DNA of 21,388 bases from Syntrophobacterales bacterium (GTDB lineage: Bacteria > Desulfobacterota > Syntrophorhabdia > Syntrophorhabdales > WCHB1-27). The translations under genes were made by a program, and so were the position numbers. Of the stretch, positions 7,243-14,384 are shown one piece after another. Where the stretch lies: contig JADGQN010000023.1 of assembly GCA_017881765.1 (NCBI GenBank), forward strand, positions 1 to 21,388, read 5' to 3'. A model generated the notes under the pieces. The model was not told where the DNA came from. It did not search any database and saw only the letters and a list, made by a program, of their open reading frames with translations. Position 1 is the first letter of the stretch. Each line of letters begins with the position of its first letter.

Positions 7243-8978
7243 TTTGTCGTACCCCCTTTCTCTTGATTCGGTTTGACGTACGGAAATGAGACCGGTTCGG
7301 TCGTGAAGTCCATGTGATCGCCGTTCTTTGTGATGAGGATGTGCTTCAACCACTCTGATTTCGGCTCCGGAAAGTCGGACCTCTGATGGAGCCCCCTGCT
7401 TTCCTCCCGCATCAATGCCGCTCTCATACTCATTTCCGCTGCATCGAGCATGTTCCTTGCCTCCAAAGCTTCCATCCACTCGAGGTTGAAGGTTTTCGAT
7501 TTATTTGAAACAGCGAGATTGCCGTATTCTTCATTGCGCATCCTCGTTAATTCCGAGAGCGCCTGTTCAAGATCCTTTTTGTTCCGATCGAATATCATGG
7601 CATCCGACATCAGTCGCTGCAGTTTCTTCTTCATATCGAAGGCGGTAATGCCGTTCTTGCGATTCAGAGGTTTCTGTGCCTCTTGGCAGAGCTCCTCCGC
7701 CTGCTGCATATCGATTTCGGGGACAGCGTCATTCGCGGCTTCCCTGGCCACCTCTTTGCCTGCTATGTATCCCATTGCCATGCAGAAAGGCAGCGCGTTT
7801 CCGGCGAGCCTGTCCGCACCGTCTTTACCTCCTGCGCCCACCTCTCCGATTGCGTAGAGGCCTTTCAGGTTCGTCTCGCAACGTTCATTAATCCAGCAGC
7901 CGCCATGTACGTAATGTGCGGCCGGACCGATCTCGATGGCGTCTTCCCGTATGTCAACACCTGCTTCCTGCAATGCCTTCATGAATGGATTATCTTTCAT
8001 TTCTTCAAGAAACGTATTTATCAGATTTCTCGGCAGGTGCCTGAAAGAGACATAGGCTCCGCCATGAGGCGAGCCTCTCCCTTCTTTTACTTCCCTGTAA
8101 ATGGCGCGAGACATGGCCTCTCGCGTTGCGAAATCTTTCTCTACCGGGTAGTAACGTTCCATGAATCTCTCCCCGATGGAGTTGTAGAAAATACCCCGGA
8201 GTCTCCATAGCAGCGTGTAGGGAAAGTGATCACGGTAGACAATTCGCGGCCATATGGCAGCTGCAGGGAAAAATTGTATGAATTCCATGCCGACCATGCG
8301 CACTCCTGCCCTGAACGCCATGCCCTGGCCGTCTCCGGTCAAGGTCGGGTTGGCAGTCGAAAAGTCGAACAACGCCATGTAGCCGCCTGTCGCCAGTATG
8401 GTGTACTTCGCCTTCACAACCCTGAACAAACTGTTTCTCAAGTCGACGCCCAGAGCACCCACCACTCGATCATCGCAGGTGAGGAGATCGATAATGAAGA
8501 GATCATTCATAACGCGTATGTTTTTCTTGTTCATAACCTGACGCGGCAACACCTTCCGGTATTCTCCACCAAGGGATTGGCTTGAGAAGGTGTGACACAT
8601 GGAACGTGGATAGGTTTCGCCGGGGAGTTGCACCTGAACAAACTTGCCGTCTTTTCTGCCGAATCTCATGCCCCATTTAGCGAGATCGTTAACTGAATCC
8701 GGGGCCAGCTTAAGAAAGTCGTGGACGAGCTTCTGGTTATTTAAGTACTTGCCCCCTTTGACGGTATCTTCGACATGCACTTCAAGGCTGTCAGGCGGAT
8801 AGAGCGCAGCCTGGTAGCCCATGCCGGCCATCCATACAGCTGCCCCATCTCTTCCCACATGTCCCTTGTTGGTTAACATGACAGTGACACCGCTATTGGC
8901 TGCCTCAGCCGCGGCTCTGATACCGGCTATACCACCACCGATAACCAGTACATCCGTTTCAAGCGTCTCGCTAATCAT
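7239..8978 (-). CDS. Fumarate reductase/succinate dehydrogenase-type flavoprotein subunit
   Basis: A 579-residue FAD enzyme of the FrdA/SdhA/AprA/aspartate oxidase superfamily. Residues 10-19 carry the dinucleotide-binding motif GGGIAG. MEFIQFFP (231-238) matches the family's EFvQfhP strand. Residues 351-400 hold GPAAHYVHGG, then LYAIGEVGAGG and ADRLAGNALPF, the substrate and FAD-closing signature with a His in the active-site region. A helical C-terminal domain (about 430-579) ends the protein. No signal peptide or membrane segment is present, so it is cytoplasmic. Start 8978 is chosen from the ATGA overlap with the Fe-S subunit stop; a further 21 codons of open frame upstream are inside that gene. 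Its partner is the SdhB-like protein. No SdhC/D or FrdC/D anchor is present, suggesting a soluble reductase or dehydrogenase. The substrate is unknown; an unsaturated carboxylate imported by TctABC is a reasonable guess. Confidence 0.9.
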   Translation of the reverse strand: MISETLETDVLVIGGGIAGIRAAAEAANSGVTVMLTNKGHVGRDGAAVWMAGMGYQAALYPPDSLEVHVEDTVKGGKYLNNQKLVHDFLKLAPDSVNDLAKWGMRFGRKDGKFVQVQLPGETYPRSMCHTFSSQSLGGEYRKVLPRQVMNKKNIRVMNDLFIIDLLTCDDRVVGALGVDLRNSLFRVVKAKYTILATGGYMALFDFSTANPTLTGDGQGMAFRAGVRMVGMEFIQFFPAAAIWPRIVYRDHFPYTLLWRLRGIFYNSIGERFMERYYPVEKDFATREAMSRAIYREVKEGRGSPHGGAYVSFRHLPRNLINTFLEEMKDNPFMKALQEAGVDIREDAIEIGPAAHYVHGGCWINERCETNLKGLYAIGEVGAGGKDGADRLAGNALPFCMAMGYIAGKEVAREAANDAVPEIDMQQAEELCQEAQKPLNRKNGITAFDMKKKLQRLMSDAMIFDRNKKDLEQALSELTRMRNEEYGNLAVSNKSKTFNLEWMEALEARNMLDAAEMSMRAALMREESRGLHQRSDFPEPKSEWLKHILITKNGDHMDFTTEPVSFPYVKPNQEKGGTTK

Positions 8979-9559
8979 TTTTGGCCTCGCACTTTCAGGG
9001 CTTCCATGTGTATGGCACCTGGGGGGCAGTAAGCCACACACAGTTTGCAGGTGAAACCACAGCAGCTCCCCGGATCGGCAACCTTTGCTTTACCTTTGCG
9101 TTCGATCTTTTCCATTTGCATGACGTTCATGGGGCAGAGCAGCACGCAATCGCGGCAACCTACGCATTTTTCTGAATCGATAGAAATCCGGCTGGAAGGC
9201 TTCGTTTGTTTCCTTTTCCCCGTCTGTTCTCTATCGAAATCTATCGTCAGATCCTTTATGACCTCAAATTTGGGATGCGGTTCCACTGTTGTGCCGTTTG
9301 GCTGCATGGCGACCTTGCAGGAAAAACCGGGAGTGCCGTTGATCAGCATCGCGCAGGCCCCGCAGCGCTCGTAGCCCGGGCCCCAACAGCCGTACCGAAA
9401 AGAGAGACTGCTGTCGTGATGTTCCAGAACGTACTTAAGTCCACCCAGCACCGAACCGGCAAGCGGAACCATGTACGACCGATACACAGGTTTTTTGTCC
9501 ACCTCGGGATCGTACCGCAACACACGCAGTTCCGTCATATGCTCCCCGCTTTTATTCAT
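8975..9559 (-). CDS. SdhB/FrdB-like iron-sulfur subunit (2Fe-2S plus two 4Fe-4S)
   Basis: A 194-residue electron-transfer subunit. The N-terminal domain holds a plant-type [2Fe-2S] site (Cys58, Cys66, Cys69, Cys81; the run RCGACAMLINGTPGFSC matches SdhB). The C-terminal part is a ferredoxin domain with KCVGCRDCVLLCP (Cys132, 135, 138, 142) and a second set at Cys166/167, 171, 174, 178. Succinate dehydrogenases have 2Fe-2S, 4Fe-4S and 3Fe-4S centres; here both ferredoxin motifs look able to bind 4Fe-4S clusters, so the chain may run at lower potential. The start at 9559 is chosen because AAGGAG lies five bases before that ATG; in-frame ATGs at 9592 and 9577 lack such a site. It is the first gene of the operon and overlaps the flavoprotein gene by ATGA. 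Confidence 0.88.
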   Translation of the reverse strand: MNKSGEHMTELRVLRYDPEVDKKPVYRSYMVPLAGSVLGGLKYVLEHHDSSLSFRYGCWGPGYERCGACAMLINGTPGFSCKVAMQPNGTTVEPHPKFEVIKDLTIDFDREQTGKRKQTKPSSRISIDSEKCVGCRDCVLLCPMNVMQMEKIERKGKAKVADPGSCCGFTCKLCVAYCPPGAIHMEALKVRGQK

Positions 9560-9642
9560 ATGGTCTCCTTTCTTCATCACGGGTTCGCGCACTACGGATA
9601 CCTTTCTATCTATTGAACACTGTTCTGTATATATTACGCTAA

Positions 9643-9670
9643 ATTATCAGCTATCGCTAAAAAATGTCAA
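9643..9670 (-). promoter_or_regulatory. Sigma70-type promoter for the Fe-S/flavoprotein/tct operon, with a downstream palindrome
   Basis: On the minus strand, TTGACA (9670-9665) is a perfect -35 and GATAAT (9648-9643) a 5/6 -10, with a 16-base spacer. Transcription would begin near 9636, leaving a leader of about 77 bases before the ATG at 9559. An 11-base palindrome, GAACACTGTTC (9615-9625), lies about 12-22 bases downstream of the expected start, where a repressor could block transcription. Confidence 0.6.
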
Positions 9671-9903
9671 GAAAAAAATTCTTCTTGTTCCTGCAATATA
9701 ATTACGTCACCCTTAACTGCGATACGAAAATGTCTTTACAGTTATTGACCTCCGTCCCATCCCTCGCTATAGCTCAAGCGAAGAGCCTGGAACAACACTG
9801 GAGGGATATTTCCGAATACAATAAGAGGCTGACTCTCCAGCTATAACCTCTTTCCGGCGGCGATACTGACCCGGCGCGAGCCTTTGTTGAACCAAGATTT
9901 GCC

Positions 9904-9931
9904 TTGCAAAATATCACTCTCGTGATACAAT
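9904..9931 (+). promoter_or_regulatory. Promoter for the Mo oxidoreductase with an operator-like palindrome in its spacer
   Basis: TTGCAA (9904-9909) and TACAAT (9926-9931) are separated by 16 bases, each close to the sigma70 consensus. The perfect palindrome TATCAC-TCTC-GTGATA (9912-9927) fills the spacer and overlaps the first two bases of the -10. A protein bound there would exclude RNA polymerase, so a repressor site is the simplest reading. It is not an FNR (TTGAT-N4-ATCAA) or CRP/HcpR (TGTGA-N6-TCACA) site. Confidence 0.55.
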
Positions 9932-10041
9932 CGCTAAAGCGGGGTTGATGACTAAGCGTCCAGTGCAGGTCGCTGCTGGTAGAAGACAATTTTTTGGGAA
10001 GCGGTGGCGACAGGAAACAACGCTCTTGAAAAGGAGGAAGA

Positions 10042-12348
10042 ATGAGCAGCGATAAAAAGGAACATCAGTTGGTGCTGAATCGGCGTACATTTCTCAAGGC
10101 CGCGGGATTGGGAATTGCGGGGGTTGCCGTGGGCAAGTTCCCCTTTGAATCGTTCACCCTGGACGAAGCTATGGCTGCCGCGGCAAAGGCGGGTGAAACG
10201 GCTATACCTACCATATGCGCTATGTGCGGGCCTGCGGCAAATTGCGGTGTCTATGCGTTTACGAAGAACGGCCGCTTCACCAAGGTCGCGGGTATGAAGG
10301 AGTCACCGGTCAATGCCGGGGGTATCTGCCCGAAGGGTCAAGCAGCGCCGCAGTGGGTCTATTCGCCTGAGAGACTCAAGTATCCGTTGAAGCGGGTGGG
10401 GAAGAAAGGTGAAGGAAAGTTTCAGCAGATCACGTGGAATGAGGCCATCGCCATTATCGCAGACACGTTGAAGCGACAGAAGGAGAAGTACGGTCCGGAA
10501 TCGCTCGGCATGCTTTCCCCCGCCAGAAGGACCTATAGCGAATACCTCAACCGCTTCTTGATAGCCCATGGAAGCCCCAATTACGGGCATAGCGGCATAT
10601 GCGCGATGCAACTCTCCTTCGGCTTCCATTATACCGTCGGAGACTGGCCGAGGGCGGTCGATTATGCCAACAGCGATCTTGTACTCATCTGGGGAAAACA
10701 GCCTATATATTCCGCTCCTGCGCAGGATGGCGCCAGGGCTTATATCAATGCGAAGGCACGCGGAGCGAAGCTCATCGCGATAAAACCATCCATGGAACCC
10801 GACGTTGGCCTGGCCGACCTCTGGGTGCCGATCAGACCCGGGACGGACGCGGCCCTTGCCCTGGCCATGCTCCATGTGGTGGTGAACGAGAATCTGATCG
10901 ACAAACCCTTCGTGGAGCAATGGTGTTACGGGTATGACCAATTAAAAGAGCACGTACAAAAATATCCGCCCGCATGGGCCGAAAAGATCACGGGAATCCC
11001 GTTAAATCGTATCGTAGAGATTGCACGACTCTTTGCCACGACAAAGCGGGCGGGAATCGATCTTGGTAACGGGGTCGAGCACGTGCCCTCTTCGAACGAC
11101 GCGATCAGAGCAGTGGCGATTTTGATAGCCATCACAGGGCACCTGGACAGACCCGGTGGAAATATATTCGGTGCTGCCAGCAAAATGCCCAGGCCCAAGA
11201 GCGTCAATATGCAGGAACGGTACACGCAGGCATGGGTTGACAAGCTCGTCTTCCCTGAATTTCCAAAGGCTTTTCAGCCGTTCGCCGAAGGGACATCGTC
11301 CGCTTACTATGGACTGTTCAATAGCGTCCTCACGGAAAAACCCTATCCCATACGCGCCATTATTGCCCCCGGCTCGCAGGCACTCGTAAGCAACCGTGGA
11401 GGGAAACGGGTTGTGGAGGCACTCAAAAAACTGGACTTTTACGTGGTGGCTGACGTGGCGCGAACGGCCGATATGCCTTATGCGGATATCGTGATCCCCC
11501 TCGCTACTCCTTACGAGATCGATCACCCCTTCGAGGTCAGAGGTAATTGGATCATGGCGCGAAACAAGGTGATCGAGCCGTTGGCCGATTATAAATCGAT
11601 TTTTGAGTTCTTCTGTGACCTGGGCGTGAAGATGGGCTACGGAGCCGATTTCTGGGGCGGCAGCATGACAGCGTCGATGAACGATCAATTGAAGCCTCTG
11701 GGTATGACGATTGACGAGCTCCGAAAGCAGCCGACGGGTATCAAGTATGAGATGATCCCGAAAAAATATGAGACGTACGAAACGGTATTCAACAGGAAAA
11801 GCCCGCGAATTTCCAAGGCACCTTTCCTGCCACAGGGGAAAGTGGCAATTTACAACACGTCCTTCAAGGAAGCCGGGTACACTCCTCTGCCTGAATGGAG
11901 AGAACCGCCTGAAAGCATCACAGGCACGCCGGAGTTGACAAAGAAGTATCCGCTCATCCTCTCCGATTACCATACATCGAATGTCTATACCGCTTCATGG
12001 CAACGAAATGTTCCCTATTTGCGGGAGATCGAACCATACCCGGCGCTCCATATCCATCCGGATACAGCGTCCGAACGGGGGATCAAGAACGGTGACTGGA
12101 TACGCGTGGAGTCGCCCCACGGCTGGATGAAGGTCAAAGCGGAATTGTATCCGGGCATACGACCCGACACGGTGATGATGCTTCATGGCTGGTGGCAGGG
12201 CTGTAAAGAGCTTGGCTTCGAAGACTTCCCGCTACTCGATGGAGGCGCCAACGTCAACATCATGTACAGCGTCGACGCTCAAAAGGCTTTCGACCCTGTG
12301 GTCACCGCCATGTCCAGCCAGACGCTGGTGCAGGTGAGTAAAGCCTAG
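10042..12348 (+). CDS. Tat-exported bis-MGD molybdopterin oxidoreductase, PsrA/PhsA-like catalytic subunit
   Basis: A 768-residue member of the DMSO reductase family. The N-terminus has a twin-arginine signal (NRRTFLK at 13-19, then a hydrophobic stretch), so it acts in the periplasm. Cys59, Cys62, Cys68 and Cys96 form the [4Fe-4S] motif of the family. The Mo ligand position is Cys187 in HSGICAMQ, as in Cys-type enzymes (polysulfide/thiosulfate/tetrathionate reductases, periplasmic nitrate reductase), not the Sec of formate dehydrogenases or Asp of ethylbenzene dehydrogenase. Later parts match family domains, including VRGNWIMARNKVIEP and the C-terminal molydop-binding domain (about 645-765). 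The start is supported by AAGGAGG at 10031-10037. It pairs with the Fe-S protein 22 bases downstream. No NrfD-type anchor gene follows. The substrate is open: sulfur species, or an aromatic or hydrocarbon given the setting. Confidence 0.9.
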   Translation: MSSDKKEHQLVLNRRTFLKAAGLGIAGVAVGKFPFESFTLDEAMAAAAKAGETAIPTICAMCGPAANCGVYAFTKNGRFTKVAGMKESPVNAGGICPKGQAAPQWVYSPERLKYPLKRVGKKGEGKFQQITWNEAIAIIADTLKRQKEKYGPESLGMLSPARRTYSEYLNRFLIAHGSPNYGHSGICAMQLSFGFHYTVGDWPRAVDYANSDLVLIWGKQPIYSAPAQDGARAYINAKARGAKLIAIKPSMEPDVGLADLWVPIRPGTDAALALAMLHVVVNENLIDKPFVEQWCYGYDQLKEHVQKYPPAWAEKITGIPLNRIVEIARLFATTKRAGIDLGNGVEHVPSSNDAIRAVAILIAITGHLDRPGGNIFGAASKMPRPKSVNMQERYTQAWVDKLVFPEFPKAFQPFAEGTSSAYYGLFNSVLTEKPYPIRAIIAPGSQALVSNRGGKRVVEALKKLDFYVVADVARTADMPYADIVIPLATPYEIDHPFEVRGNWIMARNKVIEPLADYKSIFEFFCDLGVKMGYGADFWGGSMTASMNDQLKPLGMTIDELRKQPTGIKYEMIPKKYETYETVFNRKSPRISKAPFLPQGKVAIYNTSFKEAGYTPLPEWREPPESITGTPELTKKYPLILSDYHTSNVYTASWQRNVPYLREIEPYPALHIHPDTASERGIKNGDWIRVESPHGWMKVKAELYPGIRPDTVMMLHGWWQGCKELGFEDFPLLDGGANVNIMYSVDAQKAFDPVVTAMSSQTLVQVSKA

Positions 12349-12370
12349 CCTATTGAAAGGAGAGCTGACT

Positions 12371-12883
12371 ATGTCCACCCAATATGGTTTTTCCTTTAGC
12401 AAAGATAAATGCACTCAATGCTTCGGATGTGAAGTCGCCTGCAAGAACTGGAGAGACGGCGAATTAGGGGTGAGATGGAGGAGGGTTTACAAAATCTGGG
12501 CCGGCCGTTACCCGGACGTGAAACTCGCCTCGGCCTCCGTATCGTGCATGCACTGTACCGATCCGGTCTGCGTAAAAGCCTGTCCCGTGCAGGCAATACA
12601 GAAACGTGAAGATGGGATTGTTGTCGGAGATAGCAATAAGTGCATCGGATGCAAGGCATGTGAAAAAGAATGTCCTTTTGGAGCGCCGCAGTTCGGGGCC
12701 ACCGGAAAGATGCAGAAATGCGACATGTGCATGAACGAAGTGGACCTTGCCAAGGAATCGCCGCCTTGCGTTGAAACGTGCCCGACAAAGGCCCTGCAAC
12801 TGGCCAAACTGGAGACAAAAGAAAAGCAGGTAATAGAAAGGGAAATTCAAAAATTGATCGACGCGACTTTGCGAACCGGCTAG
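12371..12883 (+). CDS. DmsB/PhsB-type four-cluster [4Fe-4S] electron-transfer subunit
   Basis: A 170-residue ferredoxin-like protein that begins YGFSFSKDKC, typical of DmsB/NrfC/PhsB proteins. Sixteen cysteines fall into four groups: 14/17/20/24, 59/62/67/71, 91/94/97/101 and 117/120/133/137, enough for four [4Fe-4S] clusters, which pass electrons between the Mo subunit and a membrane or soluble carrier. It has no signal peptide; partners of this type usually cross the membrane in complex with the Tat-tagged catalytic subunit. The start at 12371 is set by AAGGAG at 12357-12362; a TTG at 12353 is in frame but lies before that site. It overlaps nothing and ends 14 bases from the convergent neighbour. 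Confidence 0.92.
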   Translation: MSTQYGFSFSKDKCTQCFGCEVACKNWRDGELGVRWRRVYKIWAGRYPDVKLASASVSCMHCTDPVCVKACPVQAIQKREDGIVVGDSNKCIGCKACEKECPFGAPQFGATGKMQKCDMCMNEVDLAKESPPCVETCPTKALQLAKLETKEKQVIEREIQKLIDATLRTG

Positions 12884-12897
12884 AAGGCGACCTGGTA

Positions 12898-13404
12898 TTA
12901 TACGGTCAGATTGACCTGAGGGGTCGACGCAGCCTGGGCGGCTGCATTCCGGGACTCCAGGTATCGCTGGAGCATTGATGCCAGCGCATCAGGGCTCATA
13001 GCAAACAGGTTCATATTTTGGAGATCCTGCACGACCTGATCTCCCGCCGTTTGAGACGAAGACGAGCCGGAAGACCCCGCATCACTGGTCGTTTGTGCCT
13101 GCGTCTGATCCGCCGATAGGATCGCCTGAACCAGAGTAGGATTCTCTTTCATCAATTGAGCATTGGCTCCGGCAAGCAGCAGGCTGTATGTAGAGTCGCT
13201 TGAGTCCGATCCCTGAATGCCGCTCAACAGGCCGTAGAGAGAATCGTTCGATTGAGTGGAATTACCCAGGAGACTGACGATGTCCGTGACGTCGGTGGAC
13301 CCTGAATTTTGCGCCTGACCGTTGTTGGGTTGCAAAAGGTTTGACTGCTGGCTGCCTAGCAAACTGGCCAAAAGGGGGCTGCTGATTCCACTGACACCTG
13401 ACAT
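12898..13404 (-). CDS. Ser/Gln/Asn-rich protein of unknown function
   Basis: I do not recognise this 168-residue protein. It has no cysteine or tryptophan, very few charged residues, and long stretches rich in Ser, Gln, Asn, Gly and Ala (for example residues 98-121). The segments SLLGSQQSN (14-22) and SLLGNSTQSN (44-53) look like an internal repeat, and LYGLLSGIQGSDSSDSTYSLLLAG extends the Leu/Ser pattern. The C-terminal part (122-158) looks helical. There is no signal peptide or membrane segment. AAGGAAGGA just upstream of the ATG supports translation. It lies 80 bases after the DUF6599-like gene and may have its own promoter. The composition resembles non-Sec exported proteins (rod/hook-type or repeat-rich surface proteins), but that is only a guess. 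Confidence 0.7.
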   Translation of the reverse strand: MSGVSGISSPLLASLLGSQQSNLLQPNNGQAQNSGSTDVTDIVSLLGNSTQSNDSLYGLLSGIQGSDSSDSTYSLLLAGANAQLMKENPTLVQAILSADQTQAQTTSDAGSSGSSSSQTAGDQVVQDLQNMNLFAMSPDALASMLQRYLESRNAAAQAASTPQVNLTV

Positions 13405-13484
13405 AACCGATCCTTCCTTGCTCTTGCATCTTATCGGCTATTTCAAGAAGTAACTTAAGGTTCCTACCCGACTTCTTTGACGTA

Positions 13485-14384
13485 TTACCGGCCCGGCAGA
13501 CGCGAAAGCAGCTGCGCGACAACGCCGTCCCCTTCGCGAGGCTCCTTGAGGCCCACGACGCCTACCACATATTGGCCCGACTGGTGCAGGACCACACCCT
13601 TGTAGAGAGGGTCGATCACGTGAAGAACGGCGCCTTCCTTCGCGTTGGATACCTGCGGAGTGGCTTTCGACTCCTTCAGATACTTGCCGTACTCGGTGAA
13701 GATTCGTGCGGCAGCCGCTTCTGTGCCACCGAGAATGAGGATTGCCTTTACCCGCGCCTCCCCGATCATTACCTCCGCGGTAAATCCCCTCCCGAAGAAG
13801 CCATGCCCGAGGAGACCCCCGGCATAGTATCTCTCCGTCCTGGGGACGGCCCCTGGTACCTTAAGGATTTCGAGCTCCCCGGGTTTTTCCTTGCCGTCAG
13901 GCAGGTTGTGTGAGATTGCCTCAGCGCAGGATCGAAACAGCGAGCTTTCCTGAGTGATGGAGCCTGAAGCCTCTACTTGAACGAAGTAACCGTCCTGGTA
14001 GAACATGAGCTGCGATTCATCGAAGAAGCCTTCTGCGCCCACCTTTATCTGTTCCAGTGTCGGGCTGCGGAAGTTCGCGTAGATGCCGAAGGCATCCAAC
14101 AATGACGCCATTTCGAAAATATTGACTACGATGCCGATATCCTTGTTGTCCGGCTCCACGTACATCACCGTGGCAGCCTTCCGGAAGCCGTAAGGCATAT
14201 AAAGCTCAGCTTCCCCGTCGATGTATTTGTAGAGGTTTTCCGGGGTGTACGTGGCCACCTTGCCATCCATGACCCAGCCGGGCGCACAGGCTGCCGGGAG
14301 CAGGGCATCAACGGCCTTTTCGGCCGCAAAGACCGGTGAGGCGACGGAGAGCGCGGCCGTCAGTATCAGAAGCCAACGTATCAT
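13485..14384 (-). CDS. Secreted DUF6599-like protein
   Basis: A 299-residue protein with a Sec signal peptide (MIRWLLILTAALSVASPVFA, cleavage after Ala20 or Ala21), so periplasmic or secreted. The segment YKYIDGEAELYMPYGF (52-67) matches the signature I associate with DUF6599, a family without known function common in anaerobic and environmental bacteria. The rest is mixed alpha/beta with no catalytic motif I can name; Cys33 and Cys153 might pair. Its start ATG overlaps the stop of the upstream Tat aldo/keto reductase as ATGA, indicating translational coupling and probably a shared process in the periplasm. No membrane segment besides the signal. Confidence 0.85.
   Translation of the reverse strand: MIRWLLILTAALSVASPVFAAEKAVDALLPAACAPGWVMDGKVATYTPENLYKYIDGEAELYMPYGFRKAATVMYVEPDNKDIGIVVNIFEMASLLDAFGIYANFRSPTLEQIKVGAEGFFDESQLMFYQDGYFVQVEASGSITQESSLFRSCAEAISHNLPDGKEKPGELEILKVPGAVPRTERYYAGGLLGHGFFGRGFTAEVMIGEARVKAILILGGTEAAAARIFTEYGKYLKESKATPQVSNAKEGAVLHVIDPLYKGVVLHQSGQYVVGVVGLKEPREGDGVVAQLLSRLPGR

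Larger units (their letters stand above)
9560..10041. other. 482-base divergent control region between two redox operons
   Basis: No convincing gene is found here. It contains a minus-strand promoter for the Fe-S/flavoprotein/transporter operon (9643-9670) and a plus-strand promoter with an embedded palindrome for the Mo oxidoreductase (9904-9931). Between them are an inverted repeat CAAGAA (9668-9673) / TTCTTG (9682-9687) overlapping the minus-strand -35, and ATCCCTC (9759-9765) / GAGGGAT (9801-9807). The plus-strand leader from about 9938 to 10041 is roughly 100 bases and could hold regulatory structure; I do not recognise a riboswitch in it. Confidence 0.6.

Noticed and set aside
7243..7479. 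An extended N-terminus for the TctC protein
   Set aside because: The extra 79 residues overlap the flavoprotein gene, lack a signal peptide, and the ATG at 7242 has a proper signal sequence and an ATGA overlap.
9664..9846. A 60-codon plus-strand open frame in the divergent control region
   Set aside because: No ribosome binding site, begins inside the -35 of the minus-strand promoter, and no recognisable product.
10600..10605. Selenocysteine at the Mo ligand of the oxidoreductase, suggested by selB in the window
   Set aside because: The codon at the ligand position (residue 187, HSGICAMQ) is TGC for Cys, and no in-frame TGA interrupts the gene.
11002..11973. A 323-codon open frame on the minus strand inside the Mo oxidoreductase gene
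   Set aside because: It lies wholly antisense to a gene with clear cofactor motifs, its composition (His/Arg-rich) is that of a mirrored coding frame, and it shows no domain or ribosome binding site.
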